From Pseudonocardia sp. (GTDB lineage: Bacteria; Actinomycetota; Actinomycetes; Mycobacteriales; Pseudonocardiaceae), in the NCBI RefSeq assembly GCF_029263155.1, contig NZ_JAJCYB010000049.1:1-49059 (forward strand): DNA of 49,059 nucleotides, given 5' to 3'. The notes beneath the pieces were generated by a model, which saw only the letters and a program-made list of their open reading frames with translations, did no database searches and was not told the origin of the DNA. Each line of letters begins with the position of its first letter. Within the stretch, counting starts at the first letter, position 1. The position numbers and the translations under genes were made by a program. Below, in pieces: positions 34,628 through 42,778 of this stretch.

Positions 34628-34735
34628 CTCAGCGCTCGGGGGAGCGAACCGATCTCGACGCCCGGTCGGGGGTCCGGGGTGGGCCGGATTGGGGAGCTCC
34701 GGCCCACGTGGTCGAGATCGGTTCGTAACGCTGAG
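34628..34735 (-). ncRNA. Nested multi-stem leader RNA upstream of transglycosylase gene
   Basis: Inverted repeats nest around one another: P1 CTCAGCG/CGCTGAG (34729-34735 with 34628-34634), P2 15 bp perfect CGAACCGATCTCGAC/GTCGAGATCGGTTCG (34711-34725 with 34645-34659), P4 10 bp GTGGGCCGGA/TCCGGCCCAC (34698-34707 with 34679-34688) and P3 CCCGG/CCGGG (34661-34665 with 34674-34678). The 3' arm of P1 runs into the GAGAGG ribosome-binding site. It does not fit the c-di-AMP (ydaO) aptamer I know from actinobacterial resuscitation genes. Either a cis-regulatory RNA or a complex terminator. Confidence 0.6.
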
Positions 34736-34857
34736 GCAGGACCTTACGAGACCGCGATGCACCGGGACAAGGCGGGACACGACCTGTCGGCGCAGCTCGG
34801 CTGCCGTTCATCGGTCGGCGCGTCTCCCTGGTTGTGCCGAGCGGCTGCGACCAGCGG
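34736..34857. other. Intergenic region after QueA-like gene
   Basis: Between the QueA-like stop and the structured leader. No gene or clear promoter hexamers are seen; the transglycosylase promoter should lie here. Confidence 0.5.
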
Positions 34858-35982
34858 TCACCGAGCGCGACGAGTGACGGTCCGCGAGGGCAGGAGGAGG
34901 CAGGAGTCGCCGAACTCGTGCCAGCGGTAGTCCCGTTCGTCGGCCGCGGCGTACGCGCGCCCGACGAGCTCCGCACCGGCCACGGCCTCCAGGAGCAGCA
35001 GGTGCGAGGCGCCCGGTTCGTGCCAGCCCGTCACCAGGCCGTCGACGATCCGGGCCGGGTGGTCGGGGCCCAGCACCAGGTCGGTCCAGCCCCGGGCCGC
35101 CCGCACGGTGCCATCGGGGTCCGCGGCCGTCTCCAGGGCGCGGGTGACGGTGGTGCCGACGGCGACGACCCGCCCGCCGCGGGCGCGCGCCGCGGCGACC
35201 GCCGCGGCGGTGGCGGCGGGCACCCGGTAGCGCTCGGGCAGGGGCACCTCGTCGGCCTCCGGGGAGGAGACACCGGTGTGCAGCACGATCTCCGCGACGC
35301 CGATGCCCCGCGCGCGCAGCCCGTCGAGCACGGCCGTGGTGAACGGGCGTCCGGCGCTCGGCATCTCGGCGCTCCCGAACTCGCCGGGTACGGGGGCGGC
35401 GAACACGGTGCGGTAGTCGGCCAGGGGCCAGCGTCGCGGCACGTAGGAGTAGCGGATCGGGTCGCCGACCGCGGCGAGCCAGGACCGCACCCCGCCCTCG
35501 ACGGGGATCGCGGCGCGCCACAGCCTGCTGCCGGTGCGGACCCCGGCGTCGGGGTACCCGGCCGACAGGGTGGCCACGACACCGGCCGGCAGGGACAGGG
35601 TCTCGCCGGCCACGGCGTCGGCGACGCGGTGGCCGTCCGGCGTGCGCAGCTCGACGAGCGTCCCGGAGGCTGCGGGGGCGGCGTGCGACCCGCCGGCCGA
35701 GGAGGTGGGTGCCGGGCGGGCGGGGCCCGAGACGTGCAGCAGCACCGGCCGCCCGTCGACCCGGCGGCCGGGGACAGCGGCGGGCTCGGTGTCGGAGGTG
35801 TTGACGACGACCAGGTCGCCCTCGGACAGTGCCGCGGGCAGGTCGGGGAACCGGCGGTGGCGGACAGGGTGGCCGTCCGCGGCCACCATCAGCCGGATCC
35901 CGTCGCGGGCGGTCCCGCGGGCCTCGGGAGGCTCCGTGGCCGAGGGGCCGACGGTGAACCGGGTGACCGGGGCGGCTCTCAC
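34858..35982 (-). CDS. QueA-like S-adenosylmethionine:tRNA ribosyltransferase-isomerase family protein
   Basis: 374 residues. QueA transfers and isomerises ribose from S-adenosylmethionine onto deazaguanine in tRNA during queuosine synthesis. Family blocks: DLPAALSEGDLVVVN, SAEMPSAGRPFT (canonical APTAGLHFT region), GVAEIVLHTGVSS, VGTTVTRALETAA and a C-terminal HEFGDSCLLL. The usually strict NDTRVIPAR block is changed to NTSDTEPAAVPG, so substrate or chemistry may differ. No other queuosine gene is in the window. GTG 35982 overlaps the SDR stop (GTGA), so it is coupled to a SoxR-adjacent operon. Confidence 0.85.
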   Translation of the reverse strand: MRAAPVTRFTVGPSATEPPEARGTARDGIRLMVAADGHPVRHRRFPDLPAALSEGDLVVVNTSDTEPAAVPGRRVDGRPVLLHVSGPARPAPTSSAGGSHAAPAASGTLVELRTPDGHRVADAVAGETLSLPAGVVATLSAGYPDAGVRTGSRLWRAAIPVEGGVRSWLAAVGDPIRYSYVPRRWPLADYRTVFAAPVPGEFGSAEMPSAGRPFTTAVLDGLRARGIGVAEIVLHTGVSSPEADEVPLPERYRVPAATAAAVAAARARGGRVVAVGTTVTRALETAADPDGTVRAARGWTDLVLGPDHPARIVDGLVTGWHEPGASHLLLLEAVAGAELVGRAYAAADERDYRWHEFGDSCLLLPSRTVTRRAR

Positions 35983-36674
35983 GACACCACCGGGGCCAGT
36001 TCGGCGGCGCGGTGGCGGCCGCTGGGCGGGCGTTCGTCGATCAGGCGCAGGAAGGCCGGGACCGCGGTGTGCGGTTCGGGCCGGTCGGAGATGTCCTCGC
36101 CGGGGTGGGCGCGCTGGTGCATCGCGGTGCGCATGTCGCCGGGGTCGACGGCGTGCACCCGGATGAGCGGTTCCTCGACCCCGAGCACGGCGGCGAGGTG
36201 GTCGAGCGCGGCCTTCGCGGCACCGTAGCCTCCCCAGCCCTCGTAGGCCTCGACGGCGGCGTCCGAGCTCAGGGTGATGATCGCCGGGGCGGCGGACTCG
36301 CGCAGCAGCGGCAGGGCGAGCTGGGTCAGGGCGAGCGGGGCGAGCACCGTGCTCTCCAGCACGGCGCGCAGCGCGTCGACGGGGTAGGCCGCGAGCGCCG
36401 GGAGCGGTGCCGGGCCGAGCTCACCGGCGTTGTGCACGAGCAGGTCGAGCCCGCCGAGCCTGCGGGCGGTGGCGACGAGCTCGGCGCGGTGCGCGGGATC
36501 GGTGACGTCACCGGGCACGGCCACCACGGCGGGCAGGTCGGCGGTGGCGGCGCGGAGGCGGTCGGCGTCGCGGCCGGTGGCGAGCACCGTGGTGCCGCGC
36601 GCGGCGAGTGCGGTGGCCAGCGCCAGGCCGAAGCCCTGCCCGGCGCCGGTGACGATGGCGAGATCGGGGGTCAT
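35979..36674 (-). CDS. Short-chain dehydrogenase/reductase
   Basis: 231 residues, Rossmann fold. NAD(P) loop VTGAGQGFGLAL, the NAG motif in LLVHNAGELG, active Ser in IITLSSDAAV and the Tyr-Lys pair in GYGAAKAALDHL. Substrate unknown. ATG 36674 was chosen; GTG 36689 would place the start inside the SoxR-type box. First gene of a two-gene operon with the QueA-like gene. Confidence 0.92.
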   Translation of the reverse strand: MTPDLAIVTGAGQGFGLALATALAARGTTVLATGRDADRLRAATADLPAVVAVPGDVTDPAHRAELVATARRLGGLDLLVHNAGELGPAPLPALAAYPVDALRAVLESTVLAPLALTQLALPLLRESAAPAIITLSSDAAVEAYEGWGGYGAAKAALDHLAAVLGVEEPLIRVHAVDPGDMRTAMHQRAHPGEDISDRPEPHTAVPAFLRLIDERPPSGRHRAAELAPVVS

Positions 36675-36688
36675 GCGCCTACCGTGCA

Positions 36689-36708
36689 ACCTGAAGTCAG
36701 CTTCAGGT
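36689..36708. promoter_or_regulatory. SoxR-type operator between soxR and SDR-queA-like operon
   Basis: ACCTGAAG (36689-36696) and CTTCAGGT (36701-36708) form a perfect dyad with four central bases, in the CCTnAAGnnnnCTTnAGG style of SoxR boxes. On the minus strand TTGACC precedes and overlaps it, consistent with a long-spacer promoter that SoxR would activate for the SDR gene. It is the only candidate operator in the 50-bp divergent gap. Confidence 0.75.
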
Positions 36709-36724
36709 CAAGGGAGGAGGAGGA

Positions 36725-37195
36725 GTGGACGCGCGGGATCTGTTGACCATCGGCGACGTCGCGCACCGCAGCGGGTTCGCACCGTCGGCGCTGCGGTTCT
36801 ACGAGCGTGAGGGGCTGCTGCGCACCACGCGCACGTCGGGCGGGCAGCGGCGCTACGAGCGCTCGGTGCTGCGCCGCCTGGCGTTCATCCGCGCGGCGCG
36901 CGCGATCGGCGTGCCGCTCGACGAGGTGCGCGAGGGGCTGGACCGGCTGCCCGGCGGCCGCACCCCGACGAAGGCGGACTGGACCCGGCTGTCGCGGGCC
37001 TGGCGGGGCCGGCTCGACGAGCAGATCGACGCGCTGGCGGCGCTGCGCGACGGGCTGGACTCCTGCATCGGCTGTGGCTGCCTCTCGCTGGCCCGCTGCC
37101 GGCTGTACAACCCCGGCGACCGGGTGGCCGAGGGCGGCTCCGGTGCCCGCCTGCTGCCGCCGATGCTGCGCCGCACCCCCGTCGGCGGTGCCTGA
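36725..37195 (+). CDS. soxR: Redox-sensitive transcriptional activator SoxR
   Basis: MerR-family regulator, 156 residues. N-terminal helix-turn-helix LTIGDVAHRSGFAPSALRFY, a dimerisation helix and the [2Fe-2S] cluster motif CIGCGCLSLARC near residues 113-124. In actinobacteria SoxR senses redox-active small molecules and usually controls few genes. GTG 36725 follows GGAGGAGG. The divergent SDR/QueA-like operon is its likely target. Confidence 0.95.
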   Translation: MDARDLLTIGDVAHRSGFAPSALRFYEREGLLRTTRTSGGQRRYERSVLRRLAFIRAARAIGVPLDEVREGLDRLPGGRTPTKADWTRLSRAWRGRLDEQIDALAALRDGLDSCIGCGCLSLARCRLYNPGDRVAEGGSGARLLPPMLRRTPVGGA

Positions 37196-37231
37196 GCCGG
37201 ACGCCCGCAGACCCCGACTCGCCCGCCCGGG

Positions 37232-37268
37232 TACCCCGACTCGCGGGTGTGCTCCGCGAGTCGGGGTA
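37232..37268. terminator. Bidirectional terminator hairpin, CCCCGACTCGCG family
   Basis: A 15-bp perfect stem TACCCCGACTCGCGG/CCGCGAGTCGGGGTA with loop GTGTGCT, between convergent soxR and hydrolase genes. The arm contains the same word as the 22-bp array near xylB, and a further half copy lies at 37211-37221. Confidence 0.9.
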
Positions 37269-37321
37269 TCCGGGTGACCGTGTCGGGGCCTGCGTGTGCC
37301 GCCGAGGTGTCAGCCGAGGTG

Positions 37322-38419
37322 TCAGCCGCAGGCCGGTAGCGCGTCGGGGCGGGCGCTGATCCAGTCCGCGACGTCCTGGGTGATCTCGGAGCCGTTGCGG
37401 TGGAACTCCACGCCGTGCCCGATGCCCGGGTAGCTGTTGAACGTGACGTCGTCGCTGCTCAGGAACGTCGCCTCGTCGACGGGGGCGCCCGCGGCGTTGA
37501 AGATCTCGTCGTCCTCGGCGATCAGGGTGAGCACCGGAACGTCGATCAGCGGCGCGAGGGCGCGAGAGGGCTGCGGGCCGATCGAGAGGATCTCCCCGGC
37601 CGGGGTCTCGTTCACCAGCGGGTGCAGCGCCTGGACGAGCTCCGGGTCGGCCATCTCGGTGAACAGGAAGCTGTCGCGGGTCTCGTGGTCACCGAAGAAG
37701 AACGGGTAGTCGTCGGTGAGCGTGCGCGGCACCTCCTTCGTCGCGATCTGGACGGTGAACCGCTCGGTGGCGAGGTGGGTGAACCCGGACAGGATCAGGG
37801 CGTCCACGTCCTGGTAGAGCCCGGCCTGGATCTCGGACTCCTCGCTGCCTGCGGAGTGCCCGATCAGCCCGACGTGGTCGTAGCCGTCGGCGCGCAGCTG
37901 CTGGGTGACCTGGTGGCTGGCGTCGGCCAGCGCCTCGACCGTGACGGTGTAGCCGTCGGGGCGGTCCGAGGAGCGGTAGGGGTGGTCCGGCTGGCCGTAG
38001 CCGAGCTTGTTCAGGGCCAGGAACGAGATCCCGGACTCCTTGACGATCTTGCGGGCGATCGAGTAGCGGTCCTGCTCGAAGGGGATGTCCCAGTACCAGG
38101 CACCGGTGGTCAGCGCGTGGTTGGCCTGCAGGATCGAGGTCCGGCAGCCCTCCTGGCCCGCGGGCTCGTAGAGGAAGCCGCGCAGGGTGTAGGACGAGCC
38201 GGGCTCGAGCTGGTTGGACACCTCGAAGTCGATCGGGGTGACCGTGACCTCGTCGTCGGAGACCGGGGCCGAGTAGTCCGAGAGTTCGGGGTCGCCGGGC
38301 AGCGCGTCCTCGGGGAGGGCGGCCGCGGAACCTGCGGTGAGGGCGATCGGGACCGCAACCGCCAGAGCGGTGAACGCGGCTGCGGCGGTGTAGCGAAGCC
38401 GGCGACGGGACGTGGGCAT
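37322..38419 (-). CDS. Secreted alpha/beta hydrolase
   Basis: 365 residues with a signal peptide (ALAVAVPIALTAGSAAALP, cleavage near residue 34). The nucleophile elbow is LIGHSAGSEES, the acid is likely in LIAEDDEIF and the His in YPGIGHGVEFH. It is probably an exported esterase/lipase; substrate unknown. ATG 38419. The 150-bp upstream gap has TTACTCC (38423-38429) mirrored by GGAGTAA (38467-38473) and a TCGAATTCGA palindrome, possible regulator sites. Confidence 0.9.
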   Translation of the reverse strand: MPTSRRRLRYTAAAAFTALAVAVPIALTAGSAAALPEDALPGDPELSDYSAPVSDDEVTVTPIDFEVSNQLEPGSSYTLRGFLYEPAGQEGCRTSILQANHALTTGAWYWDIPFEQDRYSIARKIVKESGISFLALNKLGYGQPDHPYRSSDRPDGYTVTVEALADASHQVTQQLRADGYDHVGLIGHSAGSEESEIQAGLYQDVDALILSGFTHLATERFTVQIATKEVPRTLTDDYPFFFGDHETRDSFLFTEMADPELVQALHPLVNETPAGEILSIGPQPSRALAPLIDVPVLTLIAEDDEIFNAAGAPVDEATFLSSDDVTFNSYPGIGHGVEFHRNGSEITQDVADWISARPDALPACG

Positions 38420-38569
38420 GCATTACTCCGAACGGAGGCAGGGGAGCGAGGACGAATGGACCATATGGAGTAACGAGTCGGAATCGAATTCGACGCGATG
38501 GCCACCGTGTAACGGACCGCTCACAGCGCGACGGGCCGCGCTGTGCGCGCCGACCGGCCGCGCTGCGGG

Positions 38570-40018
38570 CTACCGGGGGAGGCGCGCGGCGCGCAGGGCG
38601 GAGCGGCGGATCTTGCCGGTGTCCTCGCGGAGCGGCTCCGCCACCCGCTCCCAGGTGCTCGGCACCTTGATCGGGGTCAGGCGGGCGGCGACGTGGGAGT
38701 GCAGATCGGCGTCGGGCACGTCGGAGTCCAGCTGCACGATGGCGTGCACGCGCGCGCCGAGGTCGTCGTCGGGCAGGCCGATCACGCAGGACGACAGCAC
38801 CTGGGGGTGCTCGGCCAGCGCCGCCTCCACCTCGGCCGGGTAGACGTTGGAGCCGCCGACGAGGATCAGGTCGCTGCGGCGGTCGGCGAGGTAGAGGTAG
38901 CCGTCGGCGTCCATGCGACCGAGATCACCGATGGACTCCCAGCCGTCGACGAAGCGCGACTCGGCGCCGAGGTAGTGGTACGGCGTGGCGTCGGGCGGTG
39001 GGCGCATCCACACCTCGCCGATCTCGCCCGCCGGCAGCGGGTTCCCGTGGGCGTCGGCGATGCGCATCTCGCCCGACACCGGCCGCCCGACCGACCCGGG
39101 GTGGGCGAGCCACTCGACGCCGTCGATCATGCAGACGGCCAGCGACTCGGTGCCCGCGTACAGCTCCATGACCCGCTCGGGCCCGAGCCAGTCGATCCAG
39201 GCGCGCTTGACCGGCTCGGGGCAGGGCGCGCCCACGTGCAGCAGCGTCCGCACGCTCGACAGGTCCGCGGCCGCGCGGACCTCGGGCGGCAGCCGCAGGA
39301 TGCGGCCCATGAGCGTCGGCACGGCGTAGAGCCAGTGCACGCGGTGCGCGACGACGGCGTCGAGCACATGGGCGCCGTCGAAGCGATCGAGCACCAGCAG
39401 CGGGCAGCCGCGCAGCAGCGCGATCAGCGAGAACATGAACGGCGCGTTGTGGTATAGCGGTGCGGTCACGGCGAAGACGTCGCCCGGACCGCCGATCCGC
39501 AGGCGCTCGGCCCGCAGGGTGACCTGGTCCAGCCATCCCGCGTTGCCCGCCACGATGATCTTCGGACGGCCGGTGCTGCCGCCCGAGGTCGGCGCCTTCC
39601 AGCTCGGTGGCAGGGCCGGGGGCAGCGGGTCGGGGGACAGCGCCGGGTCCGGGGTCCAGTGCGGGGGCAGCCACGGCCGGTCGGCCGCCTCCAGGCCGAC
39701 GACGAGCGGCGGGTCCGCGATCTCCACCAGCGCGGCGAGCTCCGCGGCCGGCAGCTTCGCCGACACCGGCTGCGGCACCGCGCCCAGCTTCCACGCCCCG
39801 AGCACGGCGGCGTAGAACGCGGCCCCGTTGCCGAGCCCGATCGTCACCAGGTCGTCCTGGCCGGCGCCGAGATCGGCGAACTGGCGCGCCGCCCTGCTGG
39901 ACGCGGCGGCCAGCTCGGCCCGCGTGACCGGGCCGTCCGGGGCGTGCAGCGCGACCGCGTCCGGGTCGGCGTCGGCGAGCCGGTCGAACCCGGTGCCCAC
40001 CGGGATGTGGTCGTCCAC
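38570..40018 (-). CDS. AMP-binding acyl-CoA ligase
   Basis: 482 residues of the ANL superfamily, activating a carboxylic acid to acyl-AMP and then acyl-CoA. Visible: P-loop TSGGSTGRPKIIV, APLYHNAPF, ELYAGTESLA, the hinge region YLADRRSDLILVGGSNVYP and the catalytic Lys in REDTGKIRRSAL. GTG 40018 is preceded by GGAGG. The acid substrate is unknown. Divergent from a tyrosine phosphatase gene. Confidence 0.93.
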   Translation of the reverse strand: MDDHIPVGTGFDRLADADPDAVALHAPDGPVTRAELAAASSRAARQFADLGAGQDDLVTIGLGNGAAFYAAVLGAWKLGAVPQPVSAKLPAAELAALVEIADPPLVVGLEAADRPWLPPHWTPDPALSPDPLPPALPPSWKAPTSGGSTGRPKIIVAGNAGWLDQVTLRAERLRIGGPGDVFAVTAPLYHNAPFMFSLIALLRGCPLLVLDRFDGAHVLDAVVAHRVHWLYAVPTLMGRILRLPPEVRAAADLSSVRTLLHVGAPCPEPVKRAWIDWLGPERVMELYAGTESLAVCMIDGVEWLAHPGSVGRPVSGEMRIADAHGNPLPAGEIGEVWMRPPPDATPYHYLGAESRFVDGWESIGDLGRMDADGYLYLADRRSDLILVGGSNVYPAEVEAALAEHPQVLSSCVIGLPDDDLGARVHAIVQLDSDVPDADLHSHVAARLTPIKVPSTWERVAEPLREDTGKIRRSALRAARLPR

Positions 40019-40075
40019 ACGGGCCTCCGGCTGTAGCGTGGTCGCAGTGATCGACGAGACTCGTGAGTACACCGT

Positions 40076-40822
40076 ATGAACCGATGGCTCACGTTCGAGG
40101 GTCTGGACAACGTCCGCGACGTCGGCGGCCTGCCCCTGCGCGACGGCGGCGTCACCCGCACCGGGGTGCTGCTGCGCAGCGCGTCGCTGCACCACGCCAC
40201 GGCCGCGGACGTCGCTGCGCTCGTCGACGGGTTCGGGCTGCGGCTGGTGCTGGACCTGCGCACGCCGCGGGAGATCGACCGCGACGGGCCGACGCCGGTG
40301 GCCGCGGCCGGTGTCGAGACCGTCGCACTGACCTTCATCGGTGAGAGCCGCGAGTACCTCCCGGAGACCGGCGACGACACCGATCCGCTGCTGCGCAACT
40401 ACCTCGGCTACCTCGGCGACCACCCCACCAACGTCGTGCAGGCGGTGAAGCACCTCGCCGCGCCCGATGCGGGCCCGGCGCTGGTGCACTGCGCCGCGGG
40501 CAAGGACCGCACCGGCACGTTGGTGGCGCTGGTCCTCGACGCGGTGGGCGTCGAGCGCGCGGCCGTCGTCGAGGACTACGCGCTCTCCGCCGAGCAGGTG
40601 GAGGCGATGTTCCGGCGCTGGACCACGGCGGCCGGCATCGAGATGCCCGCCGACCTGACCCCGCACCTGCCGCGTGCCGAGGCCATGGACGCGGTGCTGG
40701 CCCACCTGGACGGGGAGTACGGAACGAACGGCACCGGCGGCGCGGCGGGCTGGCTGGCAGCGAACGGCCTGGACGACGTCGAGCTGGCCCAGCTCCGCAC
40801 CCGCCTCACGACGCCCGGCTGA
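40076..40822 (+). CDS. Tyrosine-protein phosphatase (PtpB-like, DSP/Y_phosphatase3 family)
   Basis: 248 residues. The P-loop is HCAAGKDRTG with catalytic Cys, preceded by NVRDVGGLPLRDG and LRSASLHHA and the Asp region LDLRTPREID, as in mycobacterial PtpB. Probably dephosphorylates phosphotyrosine or phosphoinositides; no signal peptide. ATG 40076. Confidence 0.93.
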   Translation: MNRWLTFEGLDNVRDVGGLPLRDGGVTRTGVLLRSASLHHATAADVAALVDGFGLRLVLDLRTPREIDRDGPTPVAAAGVETVALTFIGESREYLPETGDDTDPLLRNYLGYLGDHPTNVVQAVKHLAAPDAGPALVHCAAGKDRTGTLVALVLDAVGVERAAVVEDYALSAEQVEAMFRRWTTAAGIEMPADLTPHLPRAEAMDAVLAHLDGEYGTNGTGGAAGWLAANGLDDVELAQLRTRLTTPG

Positions 40823-40843
40823 CCCGGGCAGCGCACGGACCCG

Positions 40844-41236
40844 CTACGGCAGTTCTTCGATCGTCACCGCGGCGTCGACCTTGCGCAGGTACCAGGGTTC
40901 GCCCGTGACCGCGGGCCACCCCCGGCGACGGGCGCTGAGCGCCACCTGGCCCGCCGCGAGATCGTCGGTGCCCGCCGCGGCGAGCATGATCCCCGACTCC
41001 TGGGCTGCGCGCGGGTCGAGCTGGTCGATCACGGTGATCGGCAGGTCGAGCAGCACGCCCAGGGCGGCGTGGTGCTCGGGTTCGAGCATCGACCAGGCGC
41101 GGCCGAGCGCGGCGCTGGGCACCGCCAGGATGATGTTGGCCTCCACCGCGGCCCAGACCAGCGCGCGCACGTACACCGGACGCCCGGTGGCGAAGGCGAC
41201 GAGGGCCGTGGAGTCGAGAACCCGCCCGCCGATCAC
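40844..41236 (-). CDS. PIN domain protein, putative VapC-like toxin
   Basis: 130 residues, GTG 41236. PIN-type fold: first acidic residue in RVLDSTALVAF, later acids in GTDDLAAGQVAL; the final strand reads WPAVTGEPW, where toxins usually have another Asp. It would cleave RNA if active. It starts 21 bp after the small antitoxin-like gene on the same strand, the usual VapBC order. Confidence 0.8.
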   Translation of the reverse strand: MIGGRVLDSTALVAFATGRPVYVRALVWAAVEANIILAVPSAALGRAWSMLEPEHHAALGVLLDLPITVIDQLDPRAAQESGIMLAAAGTDDLAAGQVALSARRRGWPAVTGEPWYLRKVDAAVTIEELP

Positions 41237-41257
41237 TCTGAGTAACCCATCGGGCGC

Positions 41258-41500
41258 TCAGACCGCCGCTGCGGGCGGCGCGAGCCGCAGCGTGCGCCGG
41301 GCCTCGTCCAGCTCGTCGGACGGCGGTGGGCCGCCGTAGAGGTCCTCGAGGGTGGCCAGGGTCCGTTCCCGGACCTGGCGCGCGGCCACGGCCTCGGCGA
41401 TGTAGGCGGACATGCTGGGTGCCGCGCCGCGCCGTACCGCGCCACGCGCCTCGGCCACCAGCTCGGCCGGGAGGTTCACCGTCACACGCTCGCTGCGCAT
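41258..41500 (-). CDS. Putative antitoxin, ribbon-helix-helix type
   Basis: 80 residues, ATG 41500. The first strand ERVTVNLPAELVAEARGAV and SMSAYIAEAVAA fit a ribbon-helix-helix DNA-binding antitoxin, with a disordered C-terminal tail that could neutralise the PIN protein encoded downstream. Confidence 0.8.
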   Translation of the reverse strand: MRSERVTVNLPAELVAEARGAVRRGAAPSMSAYIAEAVAARQVRERTLATLEDLYGGPPPSDELDEARRTLRLAPPAAAV

Positions 41501-41599
41501 GCGCGGAGAGTACCCGTGATCGCGGTCCCCACACATGGGCCCTGCGAGGTTACTACCCGGTATGCCAAGGTGGGTGACACCGCGCGAGGAGGCCGTGCC

Positions 41600-42769
41600 A
41601 TGGATCTGACCTACACCGCAGCCGAGGAGGAGTTCCGCAGCGAGCTCCGGTCCTGGCTACGGGCGAACATCCCCGACGAGTGGACGCGTCCGGGCTTCTG
41701 GGAGTCTCTCGACGACGACGAGAGCTTCCGGCTGCGCCGTGACTGGGAGCGCGACAAGGCCCTCGCCGGGTTCGCCGGCATCCAGTGGCCCACCGAGTAC
41801 GGCGGTCGCGGCGGCACCCCCGGCATGAAGGCCATCTACGACGTGGAGACGGTGCTGGCGCGCGCCCCGCGCACCGTCAACCCGCTGGGCCTGACCTTCC
41901 TCGCGCCCACCGTGATGGCGATCGGCACCGAGGCCCAGCGCAAGGAGATCATCGGCCCGATGCTGCGCAACGAGGTGATCTGGTGCCAGGGCTTCTCCGA
42001 GCCCGGCGCGGGGTCCGACCTCGCGGCCCTGTCCTGCAAGGGCGTGCGCGACGGCGACGACTTCGTCGTCAACGGGCAGAAGGTGTGGACCACCAACGCC
42101 ATGCACGGCGACAAGATCTTCACGCTGGTGCGCACCGAGGCGGGCAGCCAGAAGCACCGCGGGATCTCGATGCTGCTCATCGACATGCACCAGGACGGCG
42201 TGGACGCCCGGCCGCTCAAGCAGATGAGCGGGGCGAGCGAGTTCGGCGAGGTGTTCTTCGACGACGCGCGCGTGCCGGCCACCGACGTGCTCGGCGAGAT
42301 CGGCGAGGGCTGGCGCACCGCGATGCTGCTGCTGTCCTTCGAGCGCGGGGCGTCGGGGATCGCGCAGTACACCGAGTTCCGCCGCCAGTACGACGAGATC
42401 GTCGAGGTCGCGCGGCAGCTCGGGCGGGACTCCGACCCGGTGATCCGCGGGAAGCTGGCGAAGGTCCTGACCGACCTGGAGTGCCTGCGCTACCACGCGA
42501 TGCACGTCCAGACGCAGGTGGAGCAGGGCCGCGACCTCGGTTTCGAGGCGTCGATGACCAAGCTGATCTGGTCGGAGCCCAGCCAGGACCTGTGGGAGGT
42601 GTTCGACGAGATCCTGGGCGAGGACGCCACCCTGGACTCGGTCGACGGTGTCGATCTCCGCCCGCTGCACGCCCAGGCCATGTGGTCCCGGTCGGTCACG
42701 ATCTGGGGCGGTTCCTCGCAGGTACAGCGCACCGTCACCGCCGAGCGCGTGCTCGGCCTTCCGCGATAG
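41600..42769 (+). CDS. Acyl-CoA dehydrogenase, subunit 1
   Basis: 389 residues, FAD-dependent. Signs: IQWPTEYGGRGG, WCQGFSEPGAGSDLA, VNGQKVWTT, and a C-terminal IWGGSSQVQRTVTAERVLGLP. ATG 41600 follows GAGGAGG. It lies nine bases before a second, shorter acyl-CoA dehydrogenase gene, an arrangement typical of the two-subunit FadE pairs of sterol-side-chain metabolism. Confidence 0.93.
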   Translation: MDLTYTAAEEEFRSELRSWLRANIPDEWTRPGFWESLDDDESFRLRRDWERDKALAGFAGIQWPTEYGGRGGTPGMKAIYDVETVLARAPRTVNPLGLTFLAPTVMAIGTEAQRKEIIGPMLRNEVIWCQGFSEPGAGSDLAALSCKGVRDGDDFVVNGQKVWTTNAMHGDKIFTLVRTEAGSQKHRGISMLLIDMHQDGVDARPLKQMSGASEFGEVFFDDARVPATDVLGEIGEGWRTAMLLLSFERGASGIAQYTEFRRQYDEIVEVARQLGRDSDPVIRGKLAKVLTDLECLRYHAMHVQTQVEQGRDLGFEASMTKLIWSEPSQDLWEVFDEILGEDATLDSVDGVDLRPLHAQAMWSRSVTIWGGSSQVQRTVTAERVLGLPR

Positions 42770-42778
42770 GGGCCGGTC

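Noticed and set aside
34628..34735. c-di-AMP (ydaO-yuaA) riboswitch
   Set aside because: Considered because of the lytic enzyme context, but the conserved GGGGTGAAT and related blocks I associate with that class are absent.
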